Counted from the first letter of the stretch, positions 27,566 through 36,297 are shown. The stretch is 64,000 nt of DNA from Algoriphagus formosus (GCF_002807035.1 NZ_NIUC01000001.1:930001-994000); one strand, 5' to 3'. Notes: generated by a model not told the origin, from the sequence alone. Made by a program: numbers and translations.

Positions 27566-28683
27566 TGCAGTCACTAAAGTGGATTCTTATTGGACTTGCC
27601 ACTATTTTTGCCTTGTTTCTGGCAAAAGAATGGTGGCAAAGTTTTCCAAGAGTCAACTTAGCTCCTCCTATCAGTGTCAAGAATCAGCAAGATCAGCTTG
27701 ATTCCATTTTAATTCAAACAATAAACGAGCATCATCTGGCAGGCTTGGCTGTGGGAGTTATCTCCAACTCACAGGTGCTTTATAAAAACACCCTCGGGTA
27801 TGAAAGTCTGGAAAAAAAAGACAGCCTCACATCGCAGTCAAAAATCCATGTAGCTTCCATTTCTAAGATTTTTTTGGCGCTTTATCTTTCCAATTACCTT
27901 CAGGAAAAAGGGCTTAACATCCTTGATTCAATAAAAAGCCTTTCTCCTGAGTTAAACTCAAAATATCCCGAAATTGGGGAATTAAGCTTTTCCCAAATCT
28001 TGCGACATCAATCCGGTCTGCGAGATGCAAGTTTCTTTTCAGGTTTCTTCAGAAAAAAGAACACGCCAAACTTGCAGGATTTTGTCTGGAGTCAGCTTCC
28101 AAAACAAGTAAATGGAAAGGGAGATCTATCCTACAATTATGCAGATTTCAATTACGAACTTTTGGGATATCTGTTGGAAAAAGACTCCGGCCTCTCCTAT
28201 GATAATCTGCTCAACCGATGGCTAAGCGAAGATTTAGATTTGCAAAACAGTTATTTCAAAGGTAATTCGCAAGAGGAGAATCCGGTAGTAATGGGGTATC
28301 GGAAAACTTATATATGGAAGCGTCTCAAGCCACATCCATTCACCTATCAGGTAAGCCCCTACCCTTCCTCCGGAATGATCAGCACGCTCGATGATTTGAT
28401 TAAAGTCACGACTCAACTTATCCGTGCTGACCTAGGTATGTTGAAATCCAATGTTCAGGCTCTTGAGGTAAACGGAAAGGAAAGTTGGGCAGGATTTCAG
28501 CAGATTGCAGTTGGGCCGGAGAGTAATTGGATGGGACACTTTGGTGGTCAAGCGGGCTATAGCTCTTTGCTAATCTTCGACCCCGAAAAAGAATTTGGAA
28601 TTATCATCCTATCCAATACTCGGGACAAAGGAAATTTCCGAATAGACCTAGCCAGAAAGATCATTAAAATCCTAGAAGTATGA
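27565..28683 (+). CDS. Membrane-anchored serine hydrolase, beta-lactamase/PBP-like (S12)
   Basis: A 372-residue serine hydrolase of the class C beta-lactamase/S12 fold. An N-terminal hydrophobic segment (residues 5-21) is a signal anchor. The SxxK motif is S98-I-S-K101, the second motif region is YNYADFNYELLG (Tyr in place, Asn replaced by Asp or shifted), and the third is HFGGQAG. Members hydrolyse esters or peptides, often D-amino-acid peptides; antibiotic resistance should not be assumed. It starts within the monooxygenase stop codon, and its own stop overlaps the transporter start by 4 bp, so product uptake by that transporter is a reasonable guess. Confidence 0.85.
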   Translation: MQSLKWILIGLATIFALFLAKEWWQSFPRVNLAPPISVKNQQDQLDSILIQTINEHHLAGLAVGVISNSQVLYKNTLGYESLEKKDSLTSQSKIHVASISKIFLALYLSNYLQEKGLNILDSIKSLSPELNSKYPEIGELSFSQILRHQSGLRDASFFSGFFRKKNTPNLQDFVWSQLPKQVNGKGDLSYNYADFNYELLGYLLEKDSGLSYDNLLNRWLSEDLDLQNSYFKGNSQEENPVVMGYRKTYIWKRLKPHPFTYQVSPYPSSGMISTLDDLIKVTTQLIRADLGMLKSNVQALEVNGKESWAGFQQIAVGPESNWMGHFGGQAGYSSLLIFDPEKEFGIIILSNTRDKGNFRIDLARKIIKILEV

Positions 28684-30017
28684 AGAAACTATCCTTTCCG
28701 CATCCCATGGTCATTTTATTGGCTTTTGTTGTTTTATCTTGGATAGCATCTTTTCTGATTCCTTCAGGGACCTATTCTAGAGAGCTCGACCCAAAAACGG
28801 GAAGAGAAGTGGTACTTCAAGGGAGCTATGAGCAAATTGAAAAGGAGAACATTTCGCTACAAGAGATGGTGGTTTCCATTCCGGAAGGGCTCATTTTGGG
28901 GAGTGACATCTTGGTCTTGATTTTATTGCTGGGAGGAGCTTTTTATGTAGTGGAAAAAACAGGAGCCCTTCAAGCCGGTGTAGAATCCCTTATTTATAAA
29001 TTCCGAAATCAAAAACAGCTTCTATTAATTTTTCTCTCATTAGGCTTCGCTTTTGCTGGAGCGACCATTGCCATGCAAGAGGAGATCATTGCCATGGTGC
29101 CTGTTTTGGTGGTTTTAGCCCGGAATTTAAAATTCGACATCAAAGCTATCATTGGACTCACGCTAGGCTCCTCACTACTCGGTTCTGGCTTCTCTCCCAT
29201 CAATCCTTTTAACTCACTTATTGGCCAGCAACTTGCCGAGTTAGAACTTTCCGAAGGGCTGCTTTACAGGATGATCTTCTTTTTCCTTGGATTTGTTTTA
29301 TGGACTTGGTTGATGATTCGAAGTGGTCGCCCAAAAGTTCAGCAGCAGGAACTTGAGGTCGTACCAGGTCAAGCGATTGGATGGAGAAAAGGCTTGATTT
29401 TGATTCTTTCTTTAGGCGGAATAGTGCTCATGGGATATGGAATCACTCAATTTGATTGGGGATATAATGAAATGTCGGCCCTTTTCTTTGTAATCGGAGT
29501 TAGCTGTGGACTGATCGGGAAACTAGGAATCAACGGGACGGCAAGAACCTATGCAGCGGGCTTTAGCGAGATGATTTTTGCGGGTGTAATTGTAGGTCTT
29601 GCCCGAAGTGTTTACTTGGTATTGGAAAAAGGTCAAATCATCGACACCGTGATATACGGGCTTTTTTCTCCCTTAGAAGCACTTCCAGAGCAATTTGCTG
29701 TTGTTGGGCTTTTCGTATCTCAAGCTCTGATTCATATCCCTGTCCCCAGTACATCAGGACAAAATGTATTAACAATTCCGTTGGCAGTGCCTTTGATGGA
29801 CCTTTTGGGTATTTCGAGGCAATTAGCAGTTTTGGCTACTCAATATGCCTCAGGTTTAATGGATATTTTATCTCCTACTAATGGAGGAATGATGGCAGTA
29901 ATAGCCGCCGCTGGTGTAAAATACAATGATTGGATTCGGTTTGTGATAAAAAGCTGGCTTTTCGTTGCAGCTGTCTGTTTGTTATCCTTAATTATCGCCT
30001 TAATTTGGTTTCAGTAA
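28680..30017 (+). CDS. YfcC/DcuC-like membrane transporter
   Basis: A 445-residue integral membrane protein with about twelve hydrophobic helices, matching the YfcC family of the C4-dicarboxylate/basic amino acid carriers. Family features: FPHPMVILLAFVVLSWIASFLIPSGTY at the start (Pro-Ser-Gly-Thr-Tyr), a reentrant-like GSGFSPINPFN segment, and the symmetric C-terminal PSTSGQNVLTIPLAVP and LSPTNGGMMAV segments typical of ion-coupled transport hairpins. The substrate is likely an amino acid, peptide or dicarboxylate. Its start overlaps the hydrolase stop by 4 bp; the aldo/keto reductase gene follows after 18 bp. Confidence 0.88.
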   Translation: MKKLSFPHPMVILLAFVVLSWIASFLIPSGTYSRELDPKTGREVVLQGSYEQIEKENISLQEMVVSIPEGLILGSDILVLILLLGGAFYVVEKTGALQAGVESLIYKFRNQKQLLLIFLSLGFAFAGATIAMQEEIIAMVPVLVVLARNLKFDIKAIIGLTLGSSLLGSGFSPINPFNSLIGQQLAELELSEGLLYRMIFFFLGFVLWTWLMIRSGRPKVQQQELEVVPGQAIGWRKGLILILSLGGIVLMGYGITQFDWGYNEMSALFFVIGVSCGLIGKLGINGTARTYAAGFSEMIFAGVIVGLARSVYLVLEKGQIIDTVIYGLFSPLEALPEQFAVVGLFVSQALIHIPVPSTSGQNVLTIPLAVPLMDLLGISRQLAVLATQYASGLMDILSPTNGGMMAVIAAAGVKYNDWIRFVIKSWLFVAAVCLLSLIIALIWFQ

Positions 30018-30035
30018 ACCTAAAAACCTATCAAT

Positions 30036-31058
30036 ATGCAAATCAACGACCATAACCCACTTCCACCTTATCATCCTGATTCAAGCAGATACTCAGGAAT
30101 GAAGTATCGAAGAACGGGACGAAGCGGATTACTTTTGCCCGAGATAAGCTTAGGGCTTTGGCATAATTTCGGCCACAATGCGGATTTCACCTTGGGACGA
30201 AAAATCCTCAGAAGAGCTTTTGACCTAGGAATCACGCACTTTGATTTGGCGAATAATTACGGCCCTCCTTTTGGATCGGCAGAGGAGAATTTTGGAAGAA
30301 TAATTCAGAAAGACTTTAGTGCTTACCGGGATGAATTGATTATCTCTTCTAAAGCAGGTTGGGACATGTGGCCTGGTCCCTACGGAAACTGGGGTTCGAG
30401 GAAATACCTCATCGCAAGCTGCGACCAGAGTTTAAAACGAATGGGCTTGGACTACGTGGATATTTTCTACCATCATAGACCAGATCCGCACACGCCTTTG
30501 GAAGAAACCATGGGAGCACTTGACCAATTGGTAAGGCAAGGAAAAGCCCTTTATGTAGGCATTTCCCAATACAGCGCAGAAGACACTGCCAAAGCCTATC
30601 AAATCTTGAAAGATATGGGAACCCCCTTGCTAATTCATCAACCTAGATATAGCATGCTGGATCGTTGGGTAGAAGATGGACTTTTGGACGTCTTAGGAGA
30701 CAAAGGAGTGGGAAGTATCGCTTTTTCTCCCTTAGAGCAGGGTCTTTTGACCGATAAGTATCTAAAAGGGATTCCTGAAGACTCAAGAGCTGCCAAGGAT
30801 GGAAGGTATCTTAAGCCAGAGCAAATCAGCGAGGATAAAATCGAAATGATCAAACAACTCAATGAGATAGCTATTGGCAGAGGACAAACACTTGCTCAAA
30901 TGGCCATTGCTTGGCTACTGAAAGACTCAAGAATCACCTCCGTGCTTGTTGGAGTCTCTAAACCCGAACAATTGGATGATAACGTTTCCGCAATTGGAAA
31001 CAGCGAGTTTAGTGTAGAAGAAATCACAAAAATCAAATCTCTTATCGGAGCTAAATGA
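30036..31058 (+). CDS. Aldo/keto reductase, glyceraldehyde-3-phosphate reductase type
   Basis: A 340-residue aldo/keto reductase close to the YghZ/MgrA (AKR14) group, NADPH-dependent reductases of L-glyceraldehyde 3-phosphate and methylglyoxal. The catalytic tetrad can be seen: D70 and Y75 (HFDLANNYG), K106 (ISSKAGWD) and the His of FYHHRPD. The N-terminal extension with MKYRRTGRSGLLLPEISLGLW and the SSKAGWDMWPGPYG loop are typical of this group. It is cytoplasmic. The following MFS gene starts inside its stop codon (4-bp overlap), so the two are co-translated. The physiological aldehyde is not known. Confidence 0.9.
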   Translation: MQINDHNPLPPYHPDSSRYSGMKYRRTGRSGLLLPEISLGLWHNFGHNADFTLGRKILRRAFDLGITHFDLANNYGPPFGSAEENFGRIIQKDFSAYRDELIISSKAGWDMWPGPYGNWGSRKYLIASCDQSLKRMGLDYVDIFYHHRPDPHTPLEETMGALDQLVRQGKALYVGISQYSAEDTAKAYQILKDMGTPLLIHQPRYSMLDRWVEDGLLDVLGDKGVGSIAFSPLEQGLLTDKYLKGIPEDSRAAKDGRYLKPEQISEDKIEMIKQLNEIAIGRGQTLAQMAIAWLLKDSRITSVLVGVSKPEQLDDNVSAIGNSEFSVEEITKIKSLIGAK

Positions 31059-32251
31059 AGCAAATGAAGCCCGGAAAAGCACTCACCTTGATTGTGATTG
31101 CACAATTTTTGGGTACTTCCCTTTGGTTTGCAGGTAATGCTGTAATTCCTGAACTTGGGGAGATCCTTGGTAGATCCGAACTGACAGGTGCCGTTACCTC
31201 GGCCGTTCAGTTCGGGTTTATTTCCGGCACCCTTGTATTTGCTCTTCTGTCGATTCCAGATCGATTTTCACCCAGCAAGGTATTTCTAGCAAGCGGACTT
31301 CTAGCATCCACTTTCAATTTTCTCATCACCGTACTTCCCTTACATTATGAAAGCCTTTTAGTCCTTCGCTTTTTAATTGGCTTTTTTCTGGCTGGAATTT
31401 ATCCAGTGGGAATGAAAATCGCCTCAGATTACTACGAGAAGGGACTTGGAAAAGCATTGGGACTTTTGGTAGGGGCGCTAGTATTTGGAACGGCCTCTCC
31501 TTATTTAGTGAAGGCCTTGGGGTATCAGCTTTCGTATCAATCGATTTTTTGGACAACATCCGGACTAGCCTTACTGGGAAGTATCTTGGTAGGATTTGGT
31601 GTGCCTGACGGACCCCATCGCAGGAAAAGTCCCAAATTTGACTGGAATCTCCTCCCACGTCTCAGTCAAATCAACTCACTAAAAAGTGCTGCTTCTGGCT
31701 ATTTTGGACATATGTGGGAACTCTATACCTTTTGGGCGTTTGTACCTGCTTTGATTTATTGGCAAATGCAATATGCACCCGGGACAGGTCAAAATGCCAT
31801 CTTCTCATTCTCAATCATCGGTATAGGTGCACTTTCCTGTGCTCTCGGAGGATTCATTGCAGAGAAAGTAGGAAGCCGTTCTGTCGCTTTATTTTCCTTG
31901 ATAGGATCAGGAATTTGTTGTCTTTACTTATGGATTTTGCCTCAAAACGCCGGAGGCCTAGGTGTAGTTTTTCTTTTCATTTGGGGGATTCTTGTCACTG
32001 CAGATTCGCCACAGTTCTCAACTTTAGTTGCCCAAGCCACTCCCGCAGAGTACCGAGGGACTGCTCTTACCTTAGTCAATTGCCTGGGATTCGGGCTGAC
32101 TATCCTGTCCATTCAATGGACCGAATGGTTAATCGCAGTACTAGGCATTCAAACTGCCATGGGATTATTGAGTATTGGCCCTATGCTAGGGATTTTTCTA
32201 TTTAAAAAATTTCAAAAAAAAGAGGCCCTGTCTCGAGGCCTCTCCAGGTAG
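31055..32251 (+). CDS. MFS transporter
   Basis: A 398-residue major facilitator with about twelve transmembrane helices; the first helix contains LGTSLWFAGNAVIPEL, as in a cyanate/nitrate-like MFS branch of Bacteroidota. A charged motif between helices 2 and 3 (IPDRFSPSKVF) takes the place of the usual GxLaDrxGrk. The last gene of the compact 25.3-32.3-kb run; ATG 31055 overlaps the reductase stop by 4 bp, and ATG 31064 is a possible alternative start. The C-terminal codons (FKKFQKKEALSRGLSR) contain the terminator hairpin of the convergent gene. The substrate is unknown. Confidence 0.85.
   Translation: MKQMKPGKALTLIVIAQFLGTSLWFAGNAVIPELGEILGRSELTGAVTSAVQFGFISGTLVFALLSIPDRFSPSKVFLASGLLASTFNFLITVLPLHYESLLVLRFLIGFFLAGIYPVGMKIASDYYEKGLGKALGLLVGALVFGTASPYLVKALGYQLSYQSIFWTTSGLALLGSILVGFGVPDGPHRRKSPKFDWNLLPRLSQINSLKSAASGYFGHMWELYTFWAFVPALIYWQMQYAPGTGQNAIFSFSIIGIGALSCALGGFIAEKVGSRSVALFSLIGSGICCLYLWILPQNAGGLGVVFLFIWGILVTADSPQFSTLVAQATPAEYRGTALTLVNCLGFGLTILSIQWTEWLIAVLGIQTAMGLLSIGPMLGIFLFKKFQKKEALSRGLSR
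32214..32243 (-). terminator. Minus-strand terminator lying inside the MFS coding end
   Basis: Read on the minus strand, AGAGGCC (8-9-nt loop) GGCCTCT is followed by an eight-base T-run. It lies 27 bp beyond the stop of the gene at 32270-33061 and inside the last codons of the convergent MFS gene. On the plus strand no T-run follows, so it should act one way. Confidence 0.8.
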
Positions 32252-32269
32252 TTTCAAACCGGACTATCA

Positions 32270-33061
32270 CTACCTAACTACATTTTCTAACGTTGCTAAA
32301 TAAACCCATTTTTGGTCACGAGAGTTCAAACCTTCATTGACCGCTCTTCGCTGAGCGTCGGATTGCTCCATGTCTTCATAGGCTTGAGCATTGAAAAACT
32401 GCATGTAATCCTTGTAAACATTCATGGTTAAATGAGTGGATTTAGCCTCGGAACCGAGGGGAAGGGCTGTTCGTAGCAAGCTCCAATGTCCCATCAGGCC
32501 TTGTTCTATTCGCTTCTGGTGAATAGGCTTGAAGACCTCTTCTTCTGCTTTTTCGTATGCTGTAAAATTACCTTCCCGAGCTTTCATCAGATCAAAAGAC
32601 GCTAAAACTCCCGGCTTCATTTGGAAATTATCATCAGTACAAACAATCTCTTTCATGTATAGCCGCATAGGCATTTCTCGCATGGACAGTGAGTTTTCAA
32701 AGAGCTTGACCACTTGGGCATCATTCAGATGAGGATAAGCAATCTTGGTATAATCTATCATTCTTGTTTCATCCAATCCACTCATCATTTTGACTGGATC
32801 ATCATAGTACGTAATCATAATATACTGAAAATCAGAATGATCAGCACCTGAATGTAAGGACCAAAAGTCCCAACCTGCGATTTGATCATCATTGCGGGCC
32901 TGCCGGTAGACCTTCTCCATCAAATCCTTGAATTCTATGTATTCAAAAAGCTGATCGCTTTCCACATTTATAAATTCAAGTACCATGAAACGTTCCTTTT
33001 GCGCCTCAGCAGTGAAGGCCAAAATCATACATGTCAAAAGAAGTAAAATAGACTTTTTCAT
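32270..33061 (-). CDS. Exported protein, probable dimeric alpha-beta barrel type
   Basis: A 263-residue protein with a signal peptide (MKKSILLLLTCMILAFTAEAQ). The mature chain shows two similar halves, each with a strand-helix-helix-strand rhythm (RFMVLEFINVESDQLFEYIEF ... YIMITYYDDP, and MKEIVCTDD ... THLTMNVYKDY), suggesting a ferredoxin-like or NIPSNAP-like duplicated fold. I cannot name a family with confidence. I use ATG 33061, not the longer frame from 33127, because only it yields a signal peptide. It is transcribed alone, diverging from the Tat aminotransferase gene 197 bp away, and ends in its own terminator. Confidence 0.7.
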   Translation of the reverse strand: MKKSILLLLTCMILAFTAEAQKERFMVLEFINVESDQLFEYIEFKDLMEKVYRQARNDDQIAGWDFWSLHSGADHSDFQYIMITYYDDPVKMMSGLDETRMIDYTKIAYPHLNDAQVVKLFENSLSMREMPMRLYMKEIVCTDDNFQMKPGVLASFDLMKAREGNFTAYEKAEEEVFKPIHQKRIEQGLMGHWSLLRTALPLGSEAKSTHLTMNVYKDYMQFFNAQAYEDMEQSDAQRRAVNEGLNSRDQKWVYLATLENVVR

Positions 33062-33258
33062 AATTTGGGCTTTTAGGGGTTCATTGCATTTCCTATAATT
33101 TAAAAAAATTATTCTGCCATTTATCAAAATTTTGAAATAAAATTTTAAAAAACACTTGATCCCCCAATGTATTTAGAAAGATTTTCCACAGACAAATGCA
33201 CATTTTTTTTAATTTGATATCGGAATTATTGGTAATTTGACAAGAAACTGAGGAAAAT

Positions 33259-34380
33259 ATGAACGGAATTTCAAGAAGGAGCTGGCTGAAAAAAATCGGT
33301 CTTGGAGGTGGTGTAACCTTGATGAGCGGAGGACTTTTAAGTCCATTAAGTGCGGAAGAGATCAAAAAATATAACCCAAGACCTCTCGAAGGGCCTATCA
33401 GATTGGGCTCAAACGAGAATCCTTATGGCCCTTCCGAGAAAATGCGGGAAGCAATGATCAATAATTTTGACTTGGGATGTCGCTATCCATGGAGCTACAA
33501 TTCGGACTTGGTCAAAATGATTTCCGAAAAAGAAGGTGTACCCGAGGATCACATCGTCTTAGTGGCTGGTTCGACAGAGGGCCTTAAGATCACAGGAATC
33601 ACTTTTGGTCAAGGCGGAGAAATTATTTCCTGTGCTCCAACTTTTCTTTCGATGATGGATTATGCCGAACTGTGGGGCACCGACATCAACTGGGTTCCTC
33701 TCAATAAGGATCTCGATTTTGACCTCGATGAAATTGAAAAGAGAGTTTCTTACCAGACAAGGCTTGTTTTCCTTTGTAATCCAAACAATCCAACCGGAAA
33801 ACTCCTTCCTGCTGATCGCGTGATGGATTTCTGTGAAACTGTAAGTAAAAAGACCGTGGTTTTCAGTGATGAAGCATATTATGACTACATCACAGAGCCC
33901 AACTATCCCTCTATGGTTGAATTGGTCAAAAAAGGAATGGATGTGATCGTCTCCAGAACCTTTTCCAAGGTCTATGGACTTGCAGGAATCAGACTGGGCT
34001 ATTTGATTGCAAGACCGGCCTTGGCTCAGAAACTACGCGAAAGAGTCGTTGCCAACACCAATATTATGGCAATCGAGGCTGGAAAAGCAGCCCTTCAAGA
34101 TCCTGATTTTTACAAATTCTCTTTGGAGAAAACAACTGAAGCCAAAAATGCCATCATTCAAACACTTGAGGAATTAAAAAGACCCTATTTAGATAGTCAT
34201 GCGAATTTTGTCTTTTTCCAATCTGGAAAAGACATCAAAGAACTCAACAAAGCATTTGCTGACCGGGGTATGATTATCGGCAGACCTTTTCCGCCCTTGA
34301 ATGATTGGTGTAGAATATCTACAGGCACACCTGAAGAGGTCGCGTTATTCAATAAACATTTGAAGGAAATATTGACATGA
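33259..34380 (+). CDS. Histidinol-phosphate-aminotransferase-like PLP enzyme with Tat signal
   Basis: A 373-residue fold-type I aminotransferase resembling HisC and related amino-acid aminotransferases. PLP-site features are GSTEGLK, NPNNPTGKL, the DEAYYDY Asp, and the Schiff-base Lys in SRTFSKVYGLAGIRLGY. Unusually it begins with a twin-arginine-like signal (SRRSWLKKIGLGGG followed by a hydrophobic stretch to about residue 30), so the folded, PLP-loaded enzyme may be exported. The mature part begins IRLGSNENPYGPS, which is the normal HisC start, so the signal is an added N-terminus. It overlaps the downstream GNAT gene by 4 bp. No his-operon genes are near. The upstream gap is AT-rich and holds a TCAAAATTTTGA palindrome (33124-33135). 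Confidence 0.88.
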   Translation: MNGISRRSWLKKIGLGGGVTLMSGGLLSPLSAEEIKKYNPRPLEGPIRLGSNENPYGPSEKMREAMINNFDLGCRYPWSYNSDLVKMISEKEGVPEDHIVLVAGSTEGLKITGITFGQGGEIISCAPTFLSMMDYAELWGTDINWVPLNKDLDFDLDEIEKRVSYQTRLVFLCNPNNPTGKLLPADRVMDFCETVSKKTVVFSDEAYYDYITEPNYPSMVELVKKGMDVIVSRTFSKVYGLAGIRLGYLIARPALAQKLRERVVANTNIMAIEAGKAALQDPDFYKFSLEKTTEAKNAIIQTLEELKRPYLDSHANFVFFQSGKDIKELNKAFADRGMIIGRPFPPLNDWCRISTGTPEEVALFNKHLKEILT

Positions 34381-34925
34381 CACAACCGGTTCATTTGGAA
34401 AATGACCAAATCCTGCTCAGACCAATTCTTGAGCAGGATTTTTCTTTGCTTCTGGCACAGACCCAGGACAAGGGACTTTGGGAGTATTTCACATACGATC
34501 TTTCCACCTTGACTGGAATCAGAGATTGGGCTCAACCCGCCATGAATGGAGAAAGACTGCAGTTTGTGGTAGTTGATAAAAAAAGCGGTGTATTGATGGG
34601 TTCGACTGCATTTGGGAATTATTCAGCAAGAGACCAGCGGATAGAAATTGGCTGGACTTGGCTGGGAAGAGACTTTCATGGAAAGGGAATCAATCGCCAA
34701 ATGAAATATTTGATGCTTTCCCATGCCTTCGAGAATTTGGGAATGCAACGGGTAGAAATCAAAACCGATGTACTGAACATTCCTGCGCGCAGAGCAGTAG
34801 AAAAAATGGGTTTTGTAGAAGAAGGTGTACTCCGAAGCCATACGCTACTTTCGACAGGCCGTAGGAGAAATACCATTTACTACAGCGTCTTGTCAGAAGA
34901 ATGGGAATTGCTCAAAAAAAAATGA
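34377..34925 (+). CDS. GNAT acetyltransferase (RimJ/RimL-like)
   Basis: A 182-residue GCN5-related N-acetyltransferase of the RimJ/RimL type, transferring acetyl from acetyl-CoA to an amine such as a protein N-terminus or small molecule. Typical elements are LLRPILEQDF near the N-terminus, GSTAFGNYS, the IEIGWTWLGRDFHGKGINRQMK acetyl-CoA loop region (R/QxxGxG/A variant), and NIPARRAVEKMGFVEEGVLR. There is no signal peptide. It overlaps the Tat aminotransferase gene by 4 bp; coupling a cytoplasmic acetyltransferase to an exported enzyme is odd but may be only genomic. Its stop lies within a terminator. Confidence 0.9.
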   Translation: MTQPVHLENDQILLRPILEQDFSLLLAQTQDKGLWEYFTYDLSTLTGIRDWAQPAMNGERLQFVVVDKKSGVLMGSTAFGNYSARDQRIEIGWTWLGRDFHGKGINRQMKYLMLSHAFENLGMQRVEIKTDVLNIPARRAVEKMGFVEEGVLRSHTLLSTGRRRNTIYYSVLSEEWELLKKK

Positions 34926-34945
34926 CCCCGAGAGGAGTCATTTTT
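34917..34945. terminator. Bidirectional intrinsic terminator
   Basis: Arms AAAAATGACCCC and GGAGTCATTTTT with a GAGA loop and one mismatch, with A- and T-tracts on both sides. It overlaps the stop codon of the GNAT gene and lies 28 bp from the stop of the convergent ABC1 kinase gene, so it can serve both. Confidence 0.82.
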
Positions 34946-34972
34946 AAACTTAACCTTTCCCAAAATAAAGTT

Positions 34973-36295
34973 TTAGGAAGCAAGCCAATCTGGCTTAGTA
35001 GTGTCTACTGTTGCACCCAGCTGATTCAACAGATTGTAAAGTCCAAAGTAAGTTCGGTTGATATATAATCCATGTCTAGAACCCCGTGCTTGACGGGATT
35101 TTTTAAACATCTTGTCATTGGAAATTCGGTCTCCGAGTTCGAAAATCTGCTCAAAGAATCCATCATCAGCGAAGTCAAAGCGATCCACATGAAATGGCTT
35201 ACCTAAAAGGGAAATCATTTCTTTGAAAACTCCCTTGAAATAGACCTTTTCTTGATCTGTATCTTTATCCGAAATGAACTCTAGGTTGTAGAAGATTTGA
35301 TTCAACTCTTCTTCCTTGATCAAGAGATCCTTTTTGATCAAGGAGAAATACCCATGATAAAAGTCCTCCGGAATTACTTTCACACAACCAAAATCTATTA
35401 TTCCCAATACATCACCTTCCTGAACGATGAAATTACCAGGATGAGGGTCTGCATGGACTTGCATGAGGTTATGAACCTGATGGTGATAGAAATCCCAAAG
35501 CGCCTGTCCAATTTGATTTTTGGCTTCTTGAGTAGGGTTTGTTTCTAACCACTCTTTGATATGATTTCCCTGAATCCAATCCATCGTGATGATTCGCTCC
35601 GAGCTAAATTCATCATAGTAGTTTGGGAAATTCAAATTAGCAATATGTGAACAAGCACCAGAAATCTCTCTGGAACGCTGAATCTCCAATTGATAGTCTG
35701 TTTCCTCCAGGAGCTTTTCCTCTACTTCTTCCATGTAATGATCCAACTCCTTCTCATTCATATTGAGTAGTCTAAGCGCAAAAGGACGAACCAATTTGAG
35801 ATCAGAACTTACAGAATCTGCTACTCCCGGATATTGAATTTTAACTGCTAAAACCTTGTCACCCTTGGTAGCTTGATGCACCTGGCCAATCGATGCTGCA
35901 TTGACCGCCGATCGGGTAAAGGTATCGAATAGCTGCTCTGGACCTTTGAAGAAGTATTTTTGGAAAGTTTTCACTACCAAAGGATACGAAAGAGGCGGCG
36001 CAGAATACTGTGCCATGGTGAATTTGTCCTGATAGGCTCTTGGTAGGAGATTTTTGTCCATTGACATCATCTGAGCTACTTTCAAGGCAGAACCTTTCAG
36101 CTGGCTAAGCGATTTATAAATATCTTCCGCATTGCTTTGATGCAAACCCTCCTTATCCAAGGCTGGATTTACCATCTTCTTGGCATAATGCCTGACATAG
36201 TTGCCGCCCACCTTTGCACCGGTAGAGATGAATTTTGCAGCTCGCTGTACTTTAGAAACCGGAATGGATTCCTGTTCTCTTAATTTTTCAGGCAT
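34973..36295 (-). CDS. ABC1/UbiB-family atypical kinase
   Basis: A 440-residue ABC1 (AarF/UbiB/ADCK-like) protein, an atypical kinase/ATPase family linked to isoprenoid quinone and lipid metabolism. Visible elements: the N-terminal extension with LKGSALKVAQMMSMD in place of the KxGQ motif, the Ala-rich loop NAASIGQVHQA, the Lys of AVKIQYPG, an Asp-containing VHADPHPGN catalytic loop and IDFGCVK metal site. No transmembrane segment is obvious. It lies only 2 bp after the TetR gene on the same strand, so the pair is certainly co-transcribed. The family call is firm; the reaction is unknown in Bacteroidota. Confidence 0.9.
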   Translation of the reverse strand: MPEKLREQESIPVSKVQRAAKFISTGAKVGGNYVRHYAKKMVNPALDKEGLHQSNAEDIYKSLSQLKGSALKVAQMMSMDKNLLPRAYQDKFTMAQYSAPPLSYPLVVKTFQKYFFKGPEQLFDTFTRSAVNAASIGQVHQATKGDKVLAVKIQYPGVADSVSSDLKLVRPFALRLLNMNEKELDHYMEEVEEKLLEETDYQLEIQRSREISGACSHIANLNFPNYYDEFSSERIITMDWIQGNHIKEWLETNPTQEAKNQIGQALWDFYHHQVHNLMQVHADPHPGNFIVQEGDVLGIIDFGCVKVIPEDFYHGYFSLIKKDLLIKEEELNQIFYNLEFISDKDTDQEKVYFKGVFKEMISLLGKPFHVDRFDFADDGFFEQIFELGDRISNDKMFKKSRQARGSRHGLYINRTYFGLYNLLNQLGATVDTTKPDWLAS

Positions 36296-36297
36296 GA

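Noticed and set aside
27565-28683. Antibiotic-resistance beta-lactamase
   Set aside because: The protein has the S12 fold but a variant second motif and a membrane anchor, and sits in a metabolic-looking operon. Many relatives are esterases or peptidases.
33124-33135. TCAAAATTTTGA palindrome as an operator
   Set aside because: Twelve A/T-dominated bases in a very AT-rich gap are expected by chance; mentioned only in the aminotransferase entry.
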